A stretch of 64,000 bases of DNA from Streptomyces roseolilacinus (GTDB lineage: Bacteria > Actinomycetota > Actinomycetes > Streptomycetales > Streptomycetaceae). Under the pieces are notes generated by a model that did no database searches, was not told the DNA's origin, and saw only the letters and a list, made by a program, of their open reading frames with translations. Of this stretch, positions 8,986-17,965 are shown one piece after another (positions within the stretch are counted from its first letter, which is position 1; every line of letters starts with the position of its first letter). Made by a program: the position numbers and the translations under genes. Location: the NCBI RefSeq assembly GCF_014649335.1, contig NZ_BMSV01000006.1:1-64000 (forward strand). Reading direction: 5' to 3'.

Positions 8986-9530
8986 CGCGCCCCGTGGAAC
9001 CGGTGCACGACGCGGCGACGCCGGTGCGGCGGACCGACGACCCCCTGTTCGGATCCGTCTCGGTCGTACTGGACGTCGCCGCCGGAGTGGTGGACGTCCG
9101 CGGCGACACGGTCCCCCGGGTCGTCGTCCGCCGTGCGGAGGGCGTCACCGACGTCGACGACCACGTACCCGTCGGCACGCGCGACGGGGCGCTGCTGTCG
9201 CTGTCCGTCGACGGCCGGGCCGTGCCCATCCGCCCCGGCAAGGGGCGGCTGACCAGGCGTTCCTTCCGTGTGGACGTCTCCTGCGAGGGGGTCGTGTACC
9301 GGCTGGTGCCCGATTCCCTGGCGGGCAGCCGGCTGCTGCGGGGCGGGGAGCCGATCGGGCGGCTCTCGTCGGACGGCGACGGGGCCGTGTCCGCCGAGTG
9401 GCGGGACGGCGTGCGCGTACGGGCGGTGGAGGCGGCGCTCGGGTACGCCCTGGCGGCGGCGTTCGGCACCGGGGCCCAGCCGATGTGGATGCTCGCCCTG
9501 GAGGCGCTCGGGGACCTGCTCCCGAACTGA
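8982..9530 (+). CDS. Unknown protein translationally coupled to the fused sigma factor
   Basis: The 182-residue protein has no family I recognise. Its GTG start overlaps the TGA stop of the sigma gene (GTGA), so the two are very likely translated together and function together. It is predicted soluble, rich in beta-forming Val/Asp segments ([33 protein letters not shown]), with a hydrophobic C-terminal helix (GYALAAAFG...[13 protein letters not shown]). No signal peptide is seen. The repeated beta-strand pattern could be a small beta-sandwich; a role as modulator of the sigma protein is inference from coupling alone. Confidence 0.75.
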   Translation: MTRPVEPVHDAATPVRRTDDPLFGSVSVVLDVAAGVVDVRGDTVPRVVVRRAEGVTDVDDHVPVGTRDGALLSLSVDGRAVPIRPGKGRLTRRSFRVDVSCEGVVYRLVPDSLAGSRLLRGGEPIGRLSSDGDGAVSAEWRDGVRVRAVEAALGYALAAAFGTGAQPMWMLALEALGDLLPN

Positions 9531-9546
9531 CCGGGCCCGCCGGCCG

Positions 9547-9606
9547 GGAGCGGAGGGCCGGCCGTCAGGAGCGGAGGGTCGGCCGTCAGGAGCGGAGGGT
9601 CGGCCG
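9547..9606. repeat. 2.9 copies of a 21-bp tandem repeat across a stop codon
   Basis: The unit GGAGCGGAGGGYCGGCCGTC plus A occurs at 9547-9567 and 9568-9588, with a partial third copy from 9589. The repeat is a multiple of three and contains the TGA stop of the minus-strand asparagine-synthetase-like gene (9586-9588). Downstream copies therefore repeat the same C-terminal codons and stop in phase. Confidence 0.85.
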
Positions 9607-11700
9607 GGACGGCACGCCCGCGGCGACGGCGCGGCGGCGGGGCGCGGCCGTGCCGGACCAACAGGTGCCGCGGCGGGCCACGAGCCGCTGGAGCCACAGC
9701 TCGGTGGAGACCAGGTCGGCGATGCCGTCCAGGGGGACGGGCTCGCCGTCGGCGGCGGCGCGCAGGGCCGTGCGGACGACGCCCGCCTCGACGAGCCCGG
9801 CGTCCGCGAGGAGCGGCGCCTCGAACAGGGCGAGCAGCCGCGGCAGGGCGAGGCGCAGCCCGGCCCGGACGGCGGCCGGGGAGGGGGTGCGGGTGGTGGC
9901 GCCCCAGCCGGGCGGCAGGTCGTGGATGCCGGTGGCGGCGAGCACGGCGCGCAGGATGTCGGCGCGGGCGCCGGGGCGTACCCGCAGTGCTTCGGGGAGG
10001 TCGCGGCAGGCCCGGACGACCTGGTTGTCGAGGAACGGGGCGTGCAGGCGCTGGCTGCGGACCTCCGCGGCCTGTTCGAGGACGCGGTGATCGGCGGCGT
10101 GGCGGGCGAGGGCGGCGCGGGCGCGGGCCTCGCCGGGGCGCTGGACGGAGGTGGGGCGGGTCGCGGCCTGGTGGAGGCGAACCGATACTTCCGCGAGCGC
10201 CTCCCCGGTGAGCCAGCGGGCGGCGGGGCCGGGCCGCGACCAGGCGAGGGCGGCCAGGGACGCGTCGAGCGGGCCGGGGGCGGTGCCGGTGGCGAGGACG
10301 CGGTTGGCGTCGAGGAGGCGGCCGGCGGCGGCCTCCAGTCCGGCGCGGTAGGGGGTGCGGGCGAGGCGGCGGGCGGCCCGGTAGACGGTGAGGGGGACGA
10401 GGAGGGAGCCGGCCGACGGCCCGGTCGCGCGGGCGAGGGCGGTGACGGGGCGGAGCAGGTGACGCCGTCTGCGGTCCATCAGCAGGTCCGCGAGGCGGGC
10501 CGGGTGGGCGTCGAGGACCTGGCGGGCGCCGTGGCCGGTGAAGTGGTCGGCGCTGCCCGCGGCGAGGCGGCGCCGGTGGCGGACGGCGGTGACCAGGGCG
10601 GGGCCCGGTTCGTCGGTGAGCGGCACGTCCAGGTCGGCGTACGGGAGGGCCTCCTCGGCCGCGGCGACGACGACGTGGTGGAGGCGGGGGTCCTGCGCGA
10701 GGTCGCGGGCCCGTTCCAGCTCGGCGGTGTGGGCGGGTTCGCGGGCGCTCGCGCTGAGGTCGTTGAAGGTGACGGCGAGGAGGCGTTCGCCGGCTCCCGC
10801 GCCGCCGTGCCCGGCGAGGGTGCCGGGCACGCCGGGGAGGCCGGCGGCGAGGAGGGCGAGGGTGCTGGAGGCGCTGCCGCCGGACAGGTCGGCGCCGATC
10901 CCGGGCGCGGGCGCCTCGCCGCGGGCGGCGCGGCGGTCGGCGGGGCCCATGCCGGGGACGGGCCCGGGGTCGGGCGGCAGGGCGGCGGGCGCGTGGCGGG
11001 GCGCGGTGAGGCGGGCGCGTACGGCTTCGACGAGGGCGTCCCGGACGCCTTCGACGGCGCGGTCCGGGTCGAGCTGGGGCGCGGCGACGGCGAGGGAGGC
11101 GACGGGTTCGTACCCGGTGATCTCGCGGGAGCCCTCCCGCAGGACGAGGGCGTGGCCGGGCGGGACGCGCTTGACGCCGGCGTACGGGGTGGAGTCGCGC
11201 AGCGCCTCGGGGGTCTCGGGGCAGGCGAGGAGCGCGGCGAGGTGCCCGATGTCGAGCTGCGCCTCGATGAGGTCGGCGAGGGGCAGCGCGGCGGTCGCGT
11301 AGGCGGTGCCGTTGGCCCAGGGGGTGTGGAAGACGGGGCGGGCGCCGGCGAGGTCGGAGATGACGGTGACGCGGCGGCCGGTCTGCACGACGGCGGTGTA
11401 GCTGCCGTGCCAGGCGGTGAGGTGGCGCAGCGCGCCGCCGCGCGCGGCGAACAGGCCGACCCTCAGCTCCTCGTCGGAGGCGGCGCAGCAGCCGAGGACG
11501 GCGAGGCGGATGTCGGGGGCGACGCTGACGACGCGCACCTCGTCGGGGCGCCAGTCGCCGACGGCCCACAGGGGGTCCGGGTCGCCCCACAGGAGCTGTC
11601 CGCCGACCGGCTGCATGGTGGCGCCGTCGTCGGCGGGGTCGACCGCGCCCACCGTGCCGAAGCTCGCGGCGATACTGCTCCACCCCACCAGCCAGCGCAT
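9586..11700 (-). CDS. Asparagine-synthetase-like / macrolactam-cyclase-like protein with degenerate active sites
   Basis: The 704-residue protein has two regions: a class-II glutamine-amidotransferase-like half (about 1-200, with the conserved LAGARPVFH core) and an AsnB-type half (about 215-690). It resembles actinobacterial asparagine-synthase-related proteins and lasso-peptide cyclases. The mature N-terminal Cys needed for glutaminase activity is absent (it begins MRWLVGW). The ATP-pyrophosphatase loop reads DLSGGSASS (271-279), with Ala where SGGxDS needs Asp. The late segment ([14 protein letters not shown]) matches the family's substrate-side helix. No lasso precursor or B protein lies next to it. 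Catalytic activity is doubtful; a regulatory or adenylating role is possible. Confidence 0.75.
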   Translation of the reverse strand: MRWLVGWSSIAASFGTVGAVDPADDGATMQPVGGQLLWGDPDPLWAVGDWRPDEVRVVSVAPDIRLAVLGCCAASDEELRVGLFAARGGALRHLTAWHGSYTAVVQTGRRVTVISDLAGARPVFHTPWANGTAYATAALPLADLIEAQLDIGHLAALLACPETPEALRDSTPYAGVKRVPPGHALVLREGSREITGYEPVASLAVAAPQLDPDRAVEGVRDALVEAVRARLTAPRHAPAALPPDPGPVPGMGPADRRAARGEAPAPGIGADLSGGSASSTLALLAAGLPGVPGTLAGHGGAGAGERLLAVTFNDLSASAREPAHTAELERARDLAQDPRLHHVVVAAAEEALPYADLDVPLTDEPGPALVTAVRHRRRLAAGSADHFTGHGARQVLDAHPARLADLLMDRRRRHLLRPVTALARATGPSAGSLLVPLTVYRAARRLARTPYRAGLEAAAGRLLDANRVLATGTAPGPLDASLAALAWSRPGPAARWLTGEALAEVSVRLHQAATRPTSVQRPGEARARAALARHAADHRVLEQAAEVRSQRLHAPFLDNQVVRACRDLPEALRVRPGARADILRAVLAATGIHDLPPGWGATTRTPSPAAVRAGLRLALPRLLALFEAPLLADAGLVEAGVVRTALRAAADGEPVPLDGIADLVSTELWLQRLVARRGTCWSGTAAPRRRAVAAGVPSRPTLRS

Positions 11701-12417
11701 CGCCGCCTCCACAGCCTGTGGACATCTTCAGCCACTCGCGGCCCGTCCGGCGCGCGCCGCGGGGCGGCTGGTGCGACGGGGGTGCCGACGGGGACATGCT
11801 GCCACGACAACAGGCGCACGGGAGGCCCTCCGGGCGGCGCGTACGCAAACGGGAACGCGCCCCTGGCAATCGGCGATGTGGTGACGGTGTGGGGGTGGCG
11901 GGTCCGCCCGGGCGGTCAACTCCCTCCCCGACCCGGCGAATCGATCAACTCCCGGCGGCGAAACGGGGGTTCGACCGGTCGAACCATGGGCATCATTCAG
12001 CCATTCTCCGTACCCCACTCAACCGAAACGTTTGTCGGTCACTCCGCTCTCGACCGTGATCCACGCGCGCGGTACCGGGGGGCGCTGCTCGCCCCCCGGA
12101 CCGGTCCGCCGCCCGCGGGGAATGGGGCGGCGGTGTCCCCCAGCCCGCTGGTTCCCGCCAGCGGGCCGACCCACGCGGCACCATGGAAGCCCCCGCCGCG
12201 AGGCACCGGCCAGAGCGCACGGGCGGGCGCACGGCCACACACCGGGAGCACGGCGGCACGGGGCCGGGTGCACGCCAACCTCCCGTACGCACAACAATCC
12301 CGCCATAGGGAACACCACCCCTTAACGGTGGGGATGCAGCGAACTACGCTGGGTTTACGAATGCCGCGCGCCTATGCCTGGCAGCGCGGCGGCCGTCTTG
12401 GTGTCGAGGGGTGGCGC
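11701..12417. other. 717-bp intergenic region between divergent genes, with palindromes
   Basis: No gene is supported here. The region holds a perfect 18-bp palindrome at 11968-11985, a hairpin with 8-bp arms at 12144-12165 (CCCGCTGG/CCAGCGGG) and a small hairpin near 12315-12331. It serves as promoter region for the Asn-synthetase-like gene (leftward) and the NsdA-like gene (rightward). Its length suggests more than a minimal promoter. Confidence 0.6.
11968..11985. promoter_or_regulatory. Perfect 18-bp palindrome, candidate operator
   Basis: GGTTCGACCGGTCGAACC is fully self-complementary with no spacer, in the gap between divergent genes. It has the size and symmetry of a dimeric regulator site. 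The binding protein is unknown. Confidence 0.55.
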
Positions 12418-13962
12418 ATGTCCAGGGAGCTACGCGGACCGAACGAGAAGCTCGGCACCGTTCTCGCCCTCGCCGGGATCAGCAACGCCGGGCTGGCCCG
12501 GCGCGTCAACGACCTGGGGGCGCAGCGCGGTCTGACCCTGCGCTACGACAAGACGTCGGTGGCCCGCTGGGTGTCGAAGGGCATGATCCCGCAGGGCGCC
12601 GCACCGCACCTCATCGCCGCCGCGATCGGGCAGAAGCTCGGCCGTCCGGTGCCGCTGCACGAGATCGGCCTGGCCGACGCGGACCCGGCGCCCGAGGTGG
12701 GGCTGGCGTTCCCGCGCGACGTGGGCGAGGCGGTGCGGTCGGCGACGGAGCTGTACCGGCTGGACCTGGCCGGGCGCCGCGCCGGCGGGGGCGGCATCTG
12801 GCAGTCGCTGGCCGGCTCGTTCGCGGTGAGCGCGTACGCGGTGCCCGCCTCGCGGTGGCTGATCGCGCCGGCCGACCCGTCCGTGGAGCGCAGGGCCCCG
12901 CGCACGGCGGGCGGCGCCGGCACGGGCGGCGGTCCCGGCGCGGGCGGCAGGGTGGCGGACGGCGCCGCTCCGGGCGGCGCCGCGCAGGTGGCCGCGGTGC
13001 CCCTCGTGACGGTCGAGGAGCCGCCCCCCGTGGAGGGCACCCCCGCGCGCGTGGGCCACAGCGACGTGGCGAAGCTCCGGGAGGCCGCCGAGGACGCCCG
13101 CCGCTGGGACTCCAAGTACGGCGGCGGGGACTGGCGTTCCTCGATGGTGCCCGAGTGCCTGCGCGTGGACGCGGCGCCGCTGCTGCTCGGCTCGTACTCC
13201 GACGAGGTCGGCCGGGCCCTGTTCGGCGCGACCGCCGAGCTGACCCGGCTGGCCGGCTGGATGGCCTTCGACACGGGTCAGCAGGAGGCCGCCCAGCGGT
13301 ACTACATCCAGGCCCTGCGCCTCGCGCGCGCGGCGGCGGACGTGCCGCTCGGCGGGTACGTCCTGGCGTCGATGTCGCTGCAGGCCACGTACCGGGGCTT
13401 CGCCGACGAGGGCGTGGACCTGGCGCAGGCGGCCGTGGAGCGCAACCGCGGCCTGGCCACGGCGCGCACGATGTCGTTCTTCCGCCTCGTCGAGGCCCGC
13501 GCCCACGCCAAGGCCGGGGACGCGGTGGCGGCCGGGACGGCGCTGAAGGCCGCCGAGGGGTGGCTGGAGCGGTCGCGGGAGGGTGACGCCGACCCCTCGT
13601 GGCTGGGCTTCTACTCGTACGACCGGTTCGCCGCCGACGCCGCCGAGTGCTACCGCGACCTGAAGGCGCCGCGCCAGGTGCGCAGGTTCACGGAGCAGGC
13701 GCTGTCGCGGCCGACGGAGGAGTACGTGCGGTCCCACGGGCTGCGGCTGGTCGTCAGCGCCGTGGCGGAGCTGGAGTCGGGGAACCTCGACGCCGCCTGC
13801 GCGGCCGGCACGCTCGCGGTGGAGGTGGCCGGGCGCATCTCCTCGGCCCGTACCACCGAGTACGTGCGGGACCTGCTGCACCGTCTGGAGCCGTACGGCG
13901 ACGAGCCGCGCGTGGCGGAGCTGCGCGAACGGGCCCGGCCGCTGCTGACGGCCCCGGCGTAG
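12418..13962 (+). CDS. NsdA-like sporulation-associated regulator with TPR-type helices
   Basis: The 514-residue protein begins with a helix-turn-helix-like domain (1-85: [21 protein letters not shown]...[10 protein letters not shown]). A Gly/Ala-rich linker (about 155-210) follows, then a large all-helical domain with TPR-like repeats ([26 protein letters not shown] to the end). This arrangement matches the Streptomyces NsdA / sporulation-associated family, which influences aerial development and antibiotic output. The ATG at 12418 has a GAGGGG ribosome-binding site at proper spacing and aligns with the start of the recognisable domain. It is monocistronic. The DNA target is unknown. Confidence 0.82.
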   Translation: MSRELRGPNEKLGTVLALAGISNAGLARRVNDLGAQRGLTLRYDKTSVARWVSKGMIPQGAAPHLIAAAIGQKLGRPVPLHEIGLADADPAPEVGLAFPRDVGEAVRSATELYRLDLAGRRAGGGGIWQSLAGSFAVSAYAVPASRWLIAPADPSVERRAPRTAGGAGTGGGPGAGGRVADGAAPGGAAQVAAVPLVTVEEPPPVEGTPARVGHSDVAKLREAAEDARRWDSKYGGGDWRSSMVPECLRVDAAPLLLGSYSDEVGRALFGATAELTRLAGWMAFDTGQQEAAQRYYIQALRLARAAADVPLGGYVLASMSLQATYRGFADEGVDLAQAAVERNRGLATARTMSFFRLVEARAHAKAGDAVAAGTALKAAEGWLERSREGDADPSWLGFYSYDRFAADAAECYRDLKAPRQVRRFTEQALSRPTEEYVRSHGLRLVVSAVAELESGNLDAACAAGTLAVEVAGRISSARTTEYVRDLLHRLEPYGDEPRVAELRERARPLLTAPA

Positions 13963-14101
13963 GGTCCGGCGCGGGGCCCCTCCCGGTGCCGGCGGAGGGG
14001 CGCGCGGAAGGGCGCACCACCTGGCGTGATCCATCTCCCACCGCGGCGCGTGCCTGGTTTAACGGCGTTGTCAGCGGGCCAGTGCACTATCGGGGTGGGA
14101 G

Positions 14102-15322
14102 GTGGCACAGGTGTCCGGGTTCGGCAGCGGCGTGTTCGACTGCGACGTCCTGGTGGTCGGCGGCGGGATCATCGGGCTGTCGACGGCGTACGCGCTGTCG
14201 CGGGCCTCTCCCGGCACGCGCGTGACGGTCCTGGAGAAGGAGCCCGGCCCCGCCCGCCACCAGACGGGCCGCAACAGCGGTGTCATCCACAGCGGCGTCT
14301 ACTACCGCCCCGGCTCCCTGAAGGCGCGGTTCGCGGTGCGGGGCGCGGCCGAGATGGTGAAGCTCTGCGCCGAGTACGGGCTGCCGCACCAGGTCACCGG
14401 CAAGCTGATCGTCGCCACGGACCGCTCCGAGCTGCCCCGGCTGCACGCCCTGGCCCAGCGCGGCCGGGAGAACGGCATCCCGGTGCGCGAGCTGGGCCCG
14501 GCCCAGATCGGCGCGTACGAGCCGAACGTGCGGGGCATCGCCGCGATCCACGTCGGCACGACGGGGGTCTGCGACTACGGCGCGGTGGCGGGGCTGCTCG
14601 CCGGGGCGTCCGGCGCGGAGGTGCGGTACGGGGCGCGGGTCACCGCGGTCGACCGGCGCCCCTGGGGCGTGGCGGTGCGCACGGCGGACGGCGCCGTGGT
14701 GCGCGCGCGGGCGCTGGTGAACTGCGCGGGGCTGCACTGCGACGCGGTGGCCCGGCTCGCGGGCGACGAGCCGGGCATGCGGATCGTGCCGTTCCGGGGC
14801 GAGTACTACGAGCTGGCCCGGCCCGAGCTGGTGCGGGGCCTGGTCTACCCGGTGCCGGACCCGGCGTTCCCCTTCCTCGGCGTGCACCTGACGCGGGGCG
14901 TCGACGGCGGCGTCCACGTGGGGCCGAACGCGGTGCCCGCGCTGGCCCGCGAGGGGTACGGCCGGCTCGTCGTGCGGCCCGGGGAGCTGGCCGGGACGCT
15001 GGCCTGGCCCGGCACGTGGGCGATCGCCCGGCGGCACTGGCGGTACGGGGCGGGCGAGCTGCGCAGGTCGCTGTCGAAGCCGGCCTTCACGGAGGCGGTG
15101 CGGCGGCTGCTGCCCGCGGTGACCGCCGCCGACCTGCGGCCGGCCCCGGCGGGCGTGCGGGCGCAGGCGGTGCTGCGGGACGGGACGCTGGTGGACGACT
15201 TCCTCATCCGGGAGGCGCCGCGCACCGTGCACGTGCTGAACGCCCCCTCGCCCGCGGCGACGGCGTCCCTGCCGATCGGGCGGGAGGTGGCCCGGCGGGC
15301 CCTGGCGCACCTGGCCGGGTAG
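14102..15322 (+). CDS. lhgO: FAD-dependent L-2-hydroxyglutarate oxidase family protein
   Basis: The 406-residue flavoprotein of the DAO/L-2-hydroxyglutarate oxidase (LhgO/YgaF) family has the FAD-binding VVGGGIIGLSTAYALS (about 17-32) and the highly characteristic segment HQTGRNSGVIHSGVYYRPGS. The GTTGVCDYGAVAGL and late NAPSPAATASLPIG segments also fit. LhgO converts L-2-hydroxyglutarate to 2-oxoglutarate, feeding electrons to quinone or oxygen. It uses a GTG start; a second in-frame GTG three codons later is equally possible. trmB begins 35 bp downstream on the same strand, so the two may be cotranscribed. Confidence 0.9.
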   Translation: MAQVSGFGSGVFDCDVLVVGGGIIGLSTAYALSRASPGTRVTVLEKEPGPARHQTGRNSGVIHSGVYYRPGSLKARFAVRGAAEMVKLCAEYGLPHQVTGKLIVATDRSELPRLHALAQRGRENGIPVRELGPAQIGAYEPNVRGIAAIHVGTTGVCDYGAVAGLLAGASGAEVRYGARVTAVDRRPWGVAVRTADGAVVRARALVNCAGLHCDAVARLAGDEPGMRIVPFRGEYYELARPELVRGLVYPVPDPAFPFLGVHLTRGVDGGVHVGPNAVPALAREGYGRLVVRPGELAGTLAWPGTWAIARRHWRYGAGELRRSLSKPAFTEAVRRLLPAVTAADLRPAPAGVRAQAVLRDGTLVDDFLIREAPRTVHVLNAPSPAATASLPIGREVARRALAHLAG

Positions 15323-15357
15323 GGAACGCGGGGAGGGTTCGTAGAATCGATGGCACT

Positions 15358-16272
15358 GTGTCCGAGAAGACCGCGTCGAGCACGCACCCCACGAACCCCG
15401 CCCCCGCCCCCGCCGGACCCGGCGCCGTGAAGGCCCCGGCGCCCGCGGCCCGCGCGTCCGGGGCGGCCGCGCCCGCGCCCCCCGCGTCCGGGCCCGCCGC
15501 CCCCGAGGCGTCCGGCGCGGCCCCCGGTGTGCCCGCGTCGCGCCGCGGCAGCCGGATGTTCCCCGACGGGACCGGGCCCTCGCCCGACCCCGCCGGCTCG
15601 CACTTCGAGCGCCGCATCCGCAGCTTCCAGCCGCGCCGCAGCCGCGTCACCGTCGGCCAGGCCGACGCGCTGCGCCGCCTGTGGCCCGTGTGGGGCCTGG
15701 ACATCGACGGGCAGCGCGTCCTCGACCTGGACGGGATGTTCGACGGGCTCCCGGTCGTCCTGGAGATCGGCTTCGGCATGGGCGAGGCCACCGCGCGGAT
15801 GGCCGCCGCCGACCCGTCGACCGGCATCCTCGCCGTGGACGTCCACACCCCGGGCCAGGGCAACCTGCTGGGTCTCGCCGAGCGGAACGGCCTCACGAAC
15901 GTCCGCGTCGCGAACGGCGACGCGATCATCCTGCTGCGCGAGATGCTGCCGCCCGCCTCGCTCGCCGGCGTCCGCGTGTACTTCCCGGACCCCTGGCCGA
16001 AGAAGCGGCACCACAAACGGCGGCTGATCCAGCCCGAGTTCCTCAGCCTGGTCGCGCCCCGGATGAAGCCGGGCGCGCTCCTGCACTGCGCGACGGACTG
16101 GGAGCCGTACGCGGAGCAGATGCTGGAGGTGCTGACGGCGCACCCGGACTTCGAGAACACGGTGCCCGGCGGCTACGCGCCGCGGCCCGGCTTCCGTCCG
16201 CTGACCCGCTTCGAGGGGCAGGGCCTGGAGAAGGGGCACGTCGTCCACGACCTGCTGTTCGCCCGCGCGTAA
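15358..16272 (+). CDS. trmB: tRNA (guanine-N7)-methyltransferase TrmB
   Basis: The enzyme methylates G46 in the variable loop of tRNAs using S-adenosylmethionine. The 304-residue protein has an unusually long Ala/Pro-rich N-terminal extension (about 1-75). The SAM-binding motif VLEIGFGMGEATA follows, then the diagnostic tRNA-binding/catalytic segment FPDPWPKKRHHKRRL and a C-terminal TRFEGQG...HDLLF. The core is standard length; the extension is common in Streptomyces orthologues. The start is GTG at 15358, since upstream sequence belongs to the preceding oxidase. It sits close behind lhgO and ahead of a PrsW-type protease. Confidence 0.94.
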   Translation: MSEKTASSTHPTNPAPAPAGPGAVKAPAPAARASGAAAPAPPASGPAAPEASGAAPGVPASRRGSRMFPDGTGPSPDPAGSHFERRIRSFQPRRSRVTVGQADALRRLWPVWGLDIDGQRVLDLDGMFDGLPVVLEIGFGMGEATARMAAADPSTGILAVDVHTPGQGNLLGLAERNGLTNVRVANGDAIILLREMLPPASLAGVRVYFPDPWPKKRHHKRRLIQPEFLSLVAPRMKPGALLHCATDWEPYAEQMLEVLTAHPDFENTVPGGYAPRPGFRPLTRFEGQGLEKGHVVHDLLFARA

Positions 16273-16338
16273 CAGCCCGGCCGCAACCGTCCACAACGCG
16301 CTCGCGGAGTGTCAGTCCGGCCGTCTAGGGTCGATCAG

Positions 16339-17691
16339 GTGTCAGATTCGCACGCGCCCCGCTTCGCTCCGCGGACCCCTCCGCCGGCCGGCCCCGCCCA
16401 GCCGGCCATCCCGGCGTACGATCCGCGGCCGTCGTTCGACGCCGTGCCGGACCGGGCCCGTTGGCGGTACAAGCCGCGGGGCGCGTTCTGGCGCAGCAAG
16501 GTGGTGCGCGCCTCGGCCGTGAGCCTGGTGCTGGCCCTGTGCGCCCTGGTGATCCTGGCGCTGGTGCGGGAGCAGACGGGCACGACGGGCTTCCTGGTCG
16601 GCCTCGGGCTGGCGCTGCTGCCCGTGCCGCTGCTGATGGCGGCGTTCCGCTGGCTGGACCGGGTGGAGCCGGGGCCGTGGAAGAACCTGCTGTTCGCCTT
16701 CGCCTGGGGGGCCTTCGCGGCGGCGCTCGTCGCGATCCTCGCCAACACGTTCGCGACGCGCTGGATAGCCACGGCGACGGCGGACCCGACGTCGGCGGAC
16801 ACGCTCGGCGCGACCGTCGTCGCCCCCGTGGTGGAGGAGAGCGCGAAGGCCGCCGCGATCCTGCTGATCTTCCTCTTCCGGAGGCGGGACTTCACGGGGC
16901 TGGTCGACGGCGTGGTCGTCGCCGGGTTCACGGCGACGGGCTTCGCGTTCACCGAGAACATCCTGTACCTGGGCAGCGCCTTCGGTGAGGACCAGGAGTT
17001 CGGGACGTCCGGTTTCGCGTCGGTGACGGCGGCGACGTTCTTCGTGCGGGTGGTGATGTCGCCGTTCGCGCACCCGCTGTTCACGGTGCTGACGGGCATC
17101 GGTTTCGGCGTCGCCGCGATGACGGCGCGCCGGCGCGGGGTGCTGCGGACCCTGCTGCCGCTGCTGGGACTGGTCCTGGCGATGGGGGTGCACGCGCTGT
17201 GGAACGGCTCGACGACGTTCGGGCCGTGGGGGTTCATCCTCGTGTACGGGGCGTTCATGCTGCCGGCGCTGGGGCTGCTGACGTGGCTGGCGATATGGAC
17301 GCGCCAGCGGGAGCTGCGGACGGTGTCCGGCGAGCTGCCGGCGTACGCGGCGGCCGGCTGGCTGTCCGCGGACGAGCCGCTCGCGCTGTCGTCGATGCGG
17401 GCCCGGAGCCTGGCGCGGTCCTACGCGGCGCGCGCGTTCGGCCCGGCGGCGGCGCGGTCGGTGGGTGAGTACGAGGCGTTCGCGACGTCCCTGGCGTTCC
17501 TGCGGTACCGGGCGCGGCGGGGCGTGGCGGACCGGGACTTCACGGCGCGGGAGCAGGAGCTGCTGCACCACATGTGGCAGCGGAAGGAGGTGGCCGCCCC
17601 GGCCCTGACGTTCGCCGCGCGCGCGACGGGCCGGGTGTGGACGCCCCCGCCGCACCGCGACTACGCCGGCTACAACCCGTACCGGCGCTGA
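16339..17691 (+). CDS. PrsW-family intramembrane metalloprotease
   Basis: The 450-residue membrane protein has a Pro-rich cytoplasmic N-terminus, about eight transmembrane segments between residues 57 and 310, and a soluble C-terminal tail of about 140 residues. The PrsW zinc-protease signatures are intact: VVEESAK (E166-E167), TENILY (E206), SPFAHPLF (H245) and GVHALWNG (H285). PrsW in Bacillus cleaves the anti-sigma factor RsiW at site 1, so this protein may process membrane-bound regulators; a fused sigma/anti-sigma protein is encoded 9 kb away, but no link is shown. GTG at 16339 is preferred; an in-frame ATG at 16309 is the alternative. Confidence 0.88.
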   Translation: MSDSHAPRFAPRTPPPAGPAQPAIPAYDPRPSFDAVPDRARWRYKPRGAFWRSKVVRASAVSLVLALCALVILALVREQTGTTGFLVGLGLALLPVPLLMAAFRWLDRVEPGPWKNLLFAFAWGAFAAALVAILANTFATRWIATATADPTSADTLGATVVAPVVEESAKAAAILLIFLFRRRDFTGLVDGVVVAGFTATGFAFTENILYLGSAFGEDQEFGTSGFASVTAATFFVRVVMSPFAHPLFTVLTGIGFGVAAMTARRRGVLRTLLPLLGLVLAMGVHALWNGSTTFGPWGFILVYGAFMLPALGLLTWLAIWTRQRELRTVSGELPAYAAAGWLSADEPLALSSMRARSLARSYAARAFGPAAARSVGEYEAFATSLAFLRYRARRGVADRDFTAREQELLHHMWQRKEVAAPALTFAARATGRVWTPPPHRDYAGYNPYRR

Positions 17692-17720
17692 GGCCGCACG
17701 GGACCGGCGTCGGAGCCGCC

Positions 17721-17811
17721 CCGGGCCGCGCTGCGGTCCGGGTCGCGCCCCGACCCGGCCTGACTCCGGTCCGACCGGGTTCCGACCCGGCCGGGCCGCG
17801 CTGCGGTCCGG
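17721..17811. repeat. 21-bp direct repeat in a convergent gap
   Basis: The stretch CCGGGCCGCGCTGCGGTCCG plus G appears identically at 17721-17741 and 17791-17811, between the convergent prsW-like and M23 genes. The unit is itself partly self-complementary. Confidence 0.7.
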
Positions 17812-17931
17812 TGCCCGGGTGCCGGAGGCGGAGGGCCGGGCGCCGCGAGGGGGTTGGTGCGCGGAACCGGGAAAGACGACCGGCAGCCCTGGCGTCGGGG
17901 GGGGTGTCGCCGGGGCTGCCGGGATCGGGGC

Positions 17932-17952
17932 CCGGCACGGGACGTGCCGGGA
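17932..17952 (-). terminator. Hairpin terminator after the M23 gene
   Basis: CCCGGCACG/CGTGCCGGG form a 9-bp perfect stem with a 3-nt loop 14 bp past the M23 stop codon. No T-run follows. Confidence 0.6.
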
Positions 17953-17965
17953 GGGTGCGCGGGTG

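Noticed and set aside
6246..9164. Large minus-strand frame opposite the fused sigma factor
   Set aside because: It is low-complexity Ala/Gly/Pro/Arg with no domain, while the plus strand holds sigma, zinc and NPCBM motifs.
11728..12018. 96-codon frame in the gap beside the Asn-synthetase-like gene, considered as a lasso precursor
   Set aside because: It lacks the precursor features (leader with conserved Thr, short core with Gly1 and acidic residue 7-9) and covers the palindrome.
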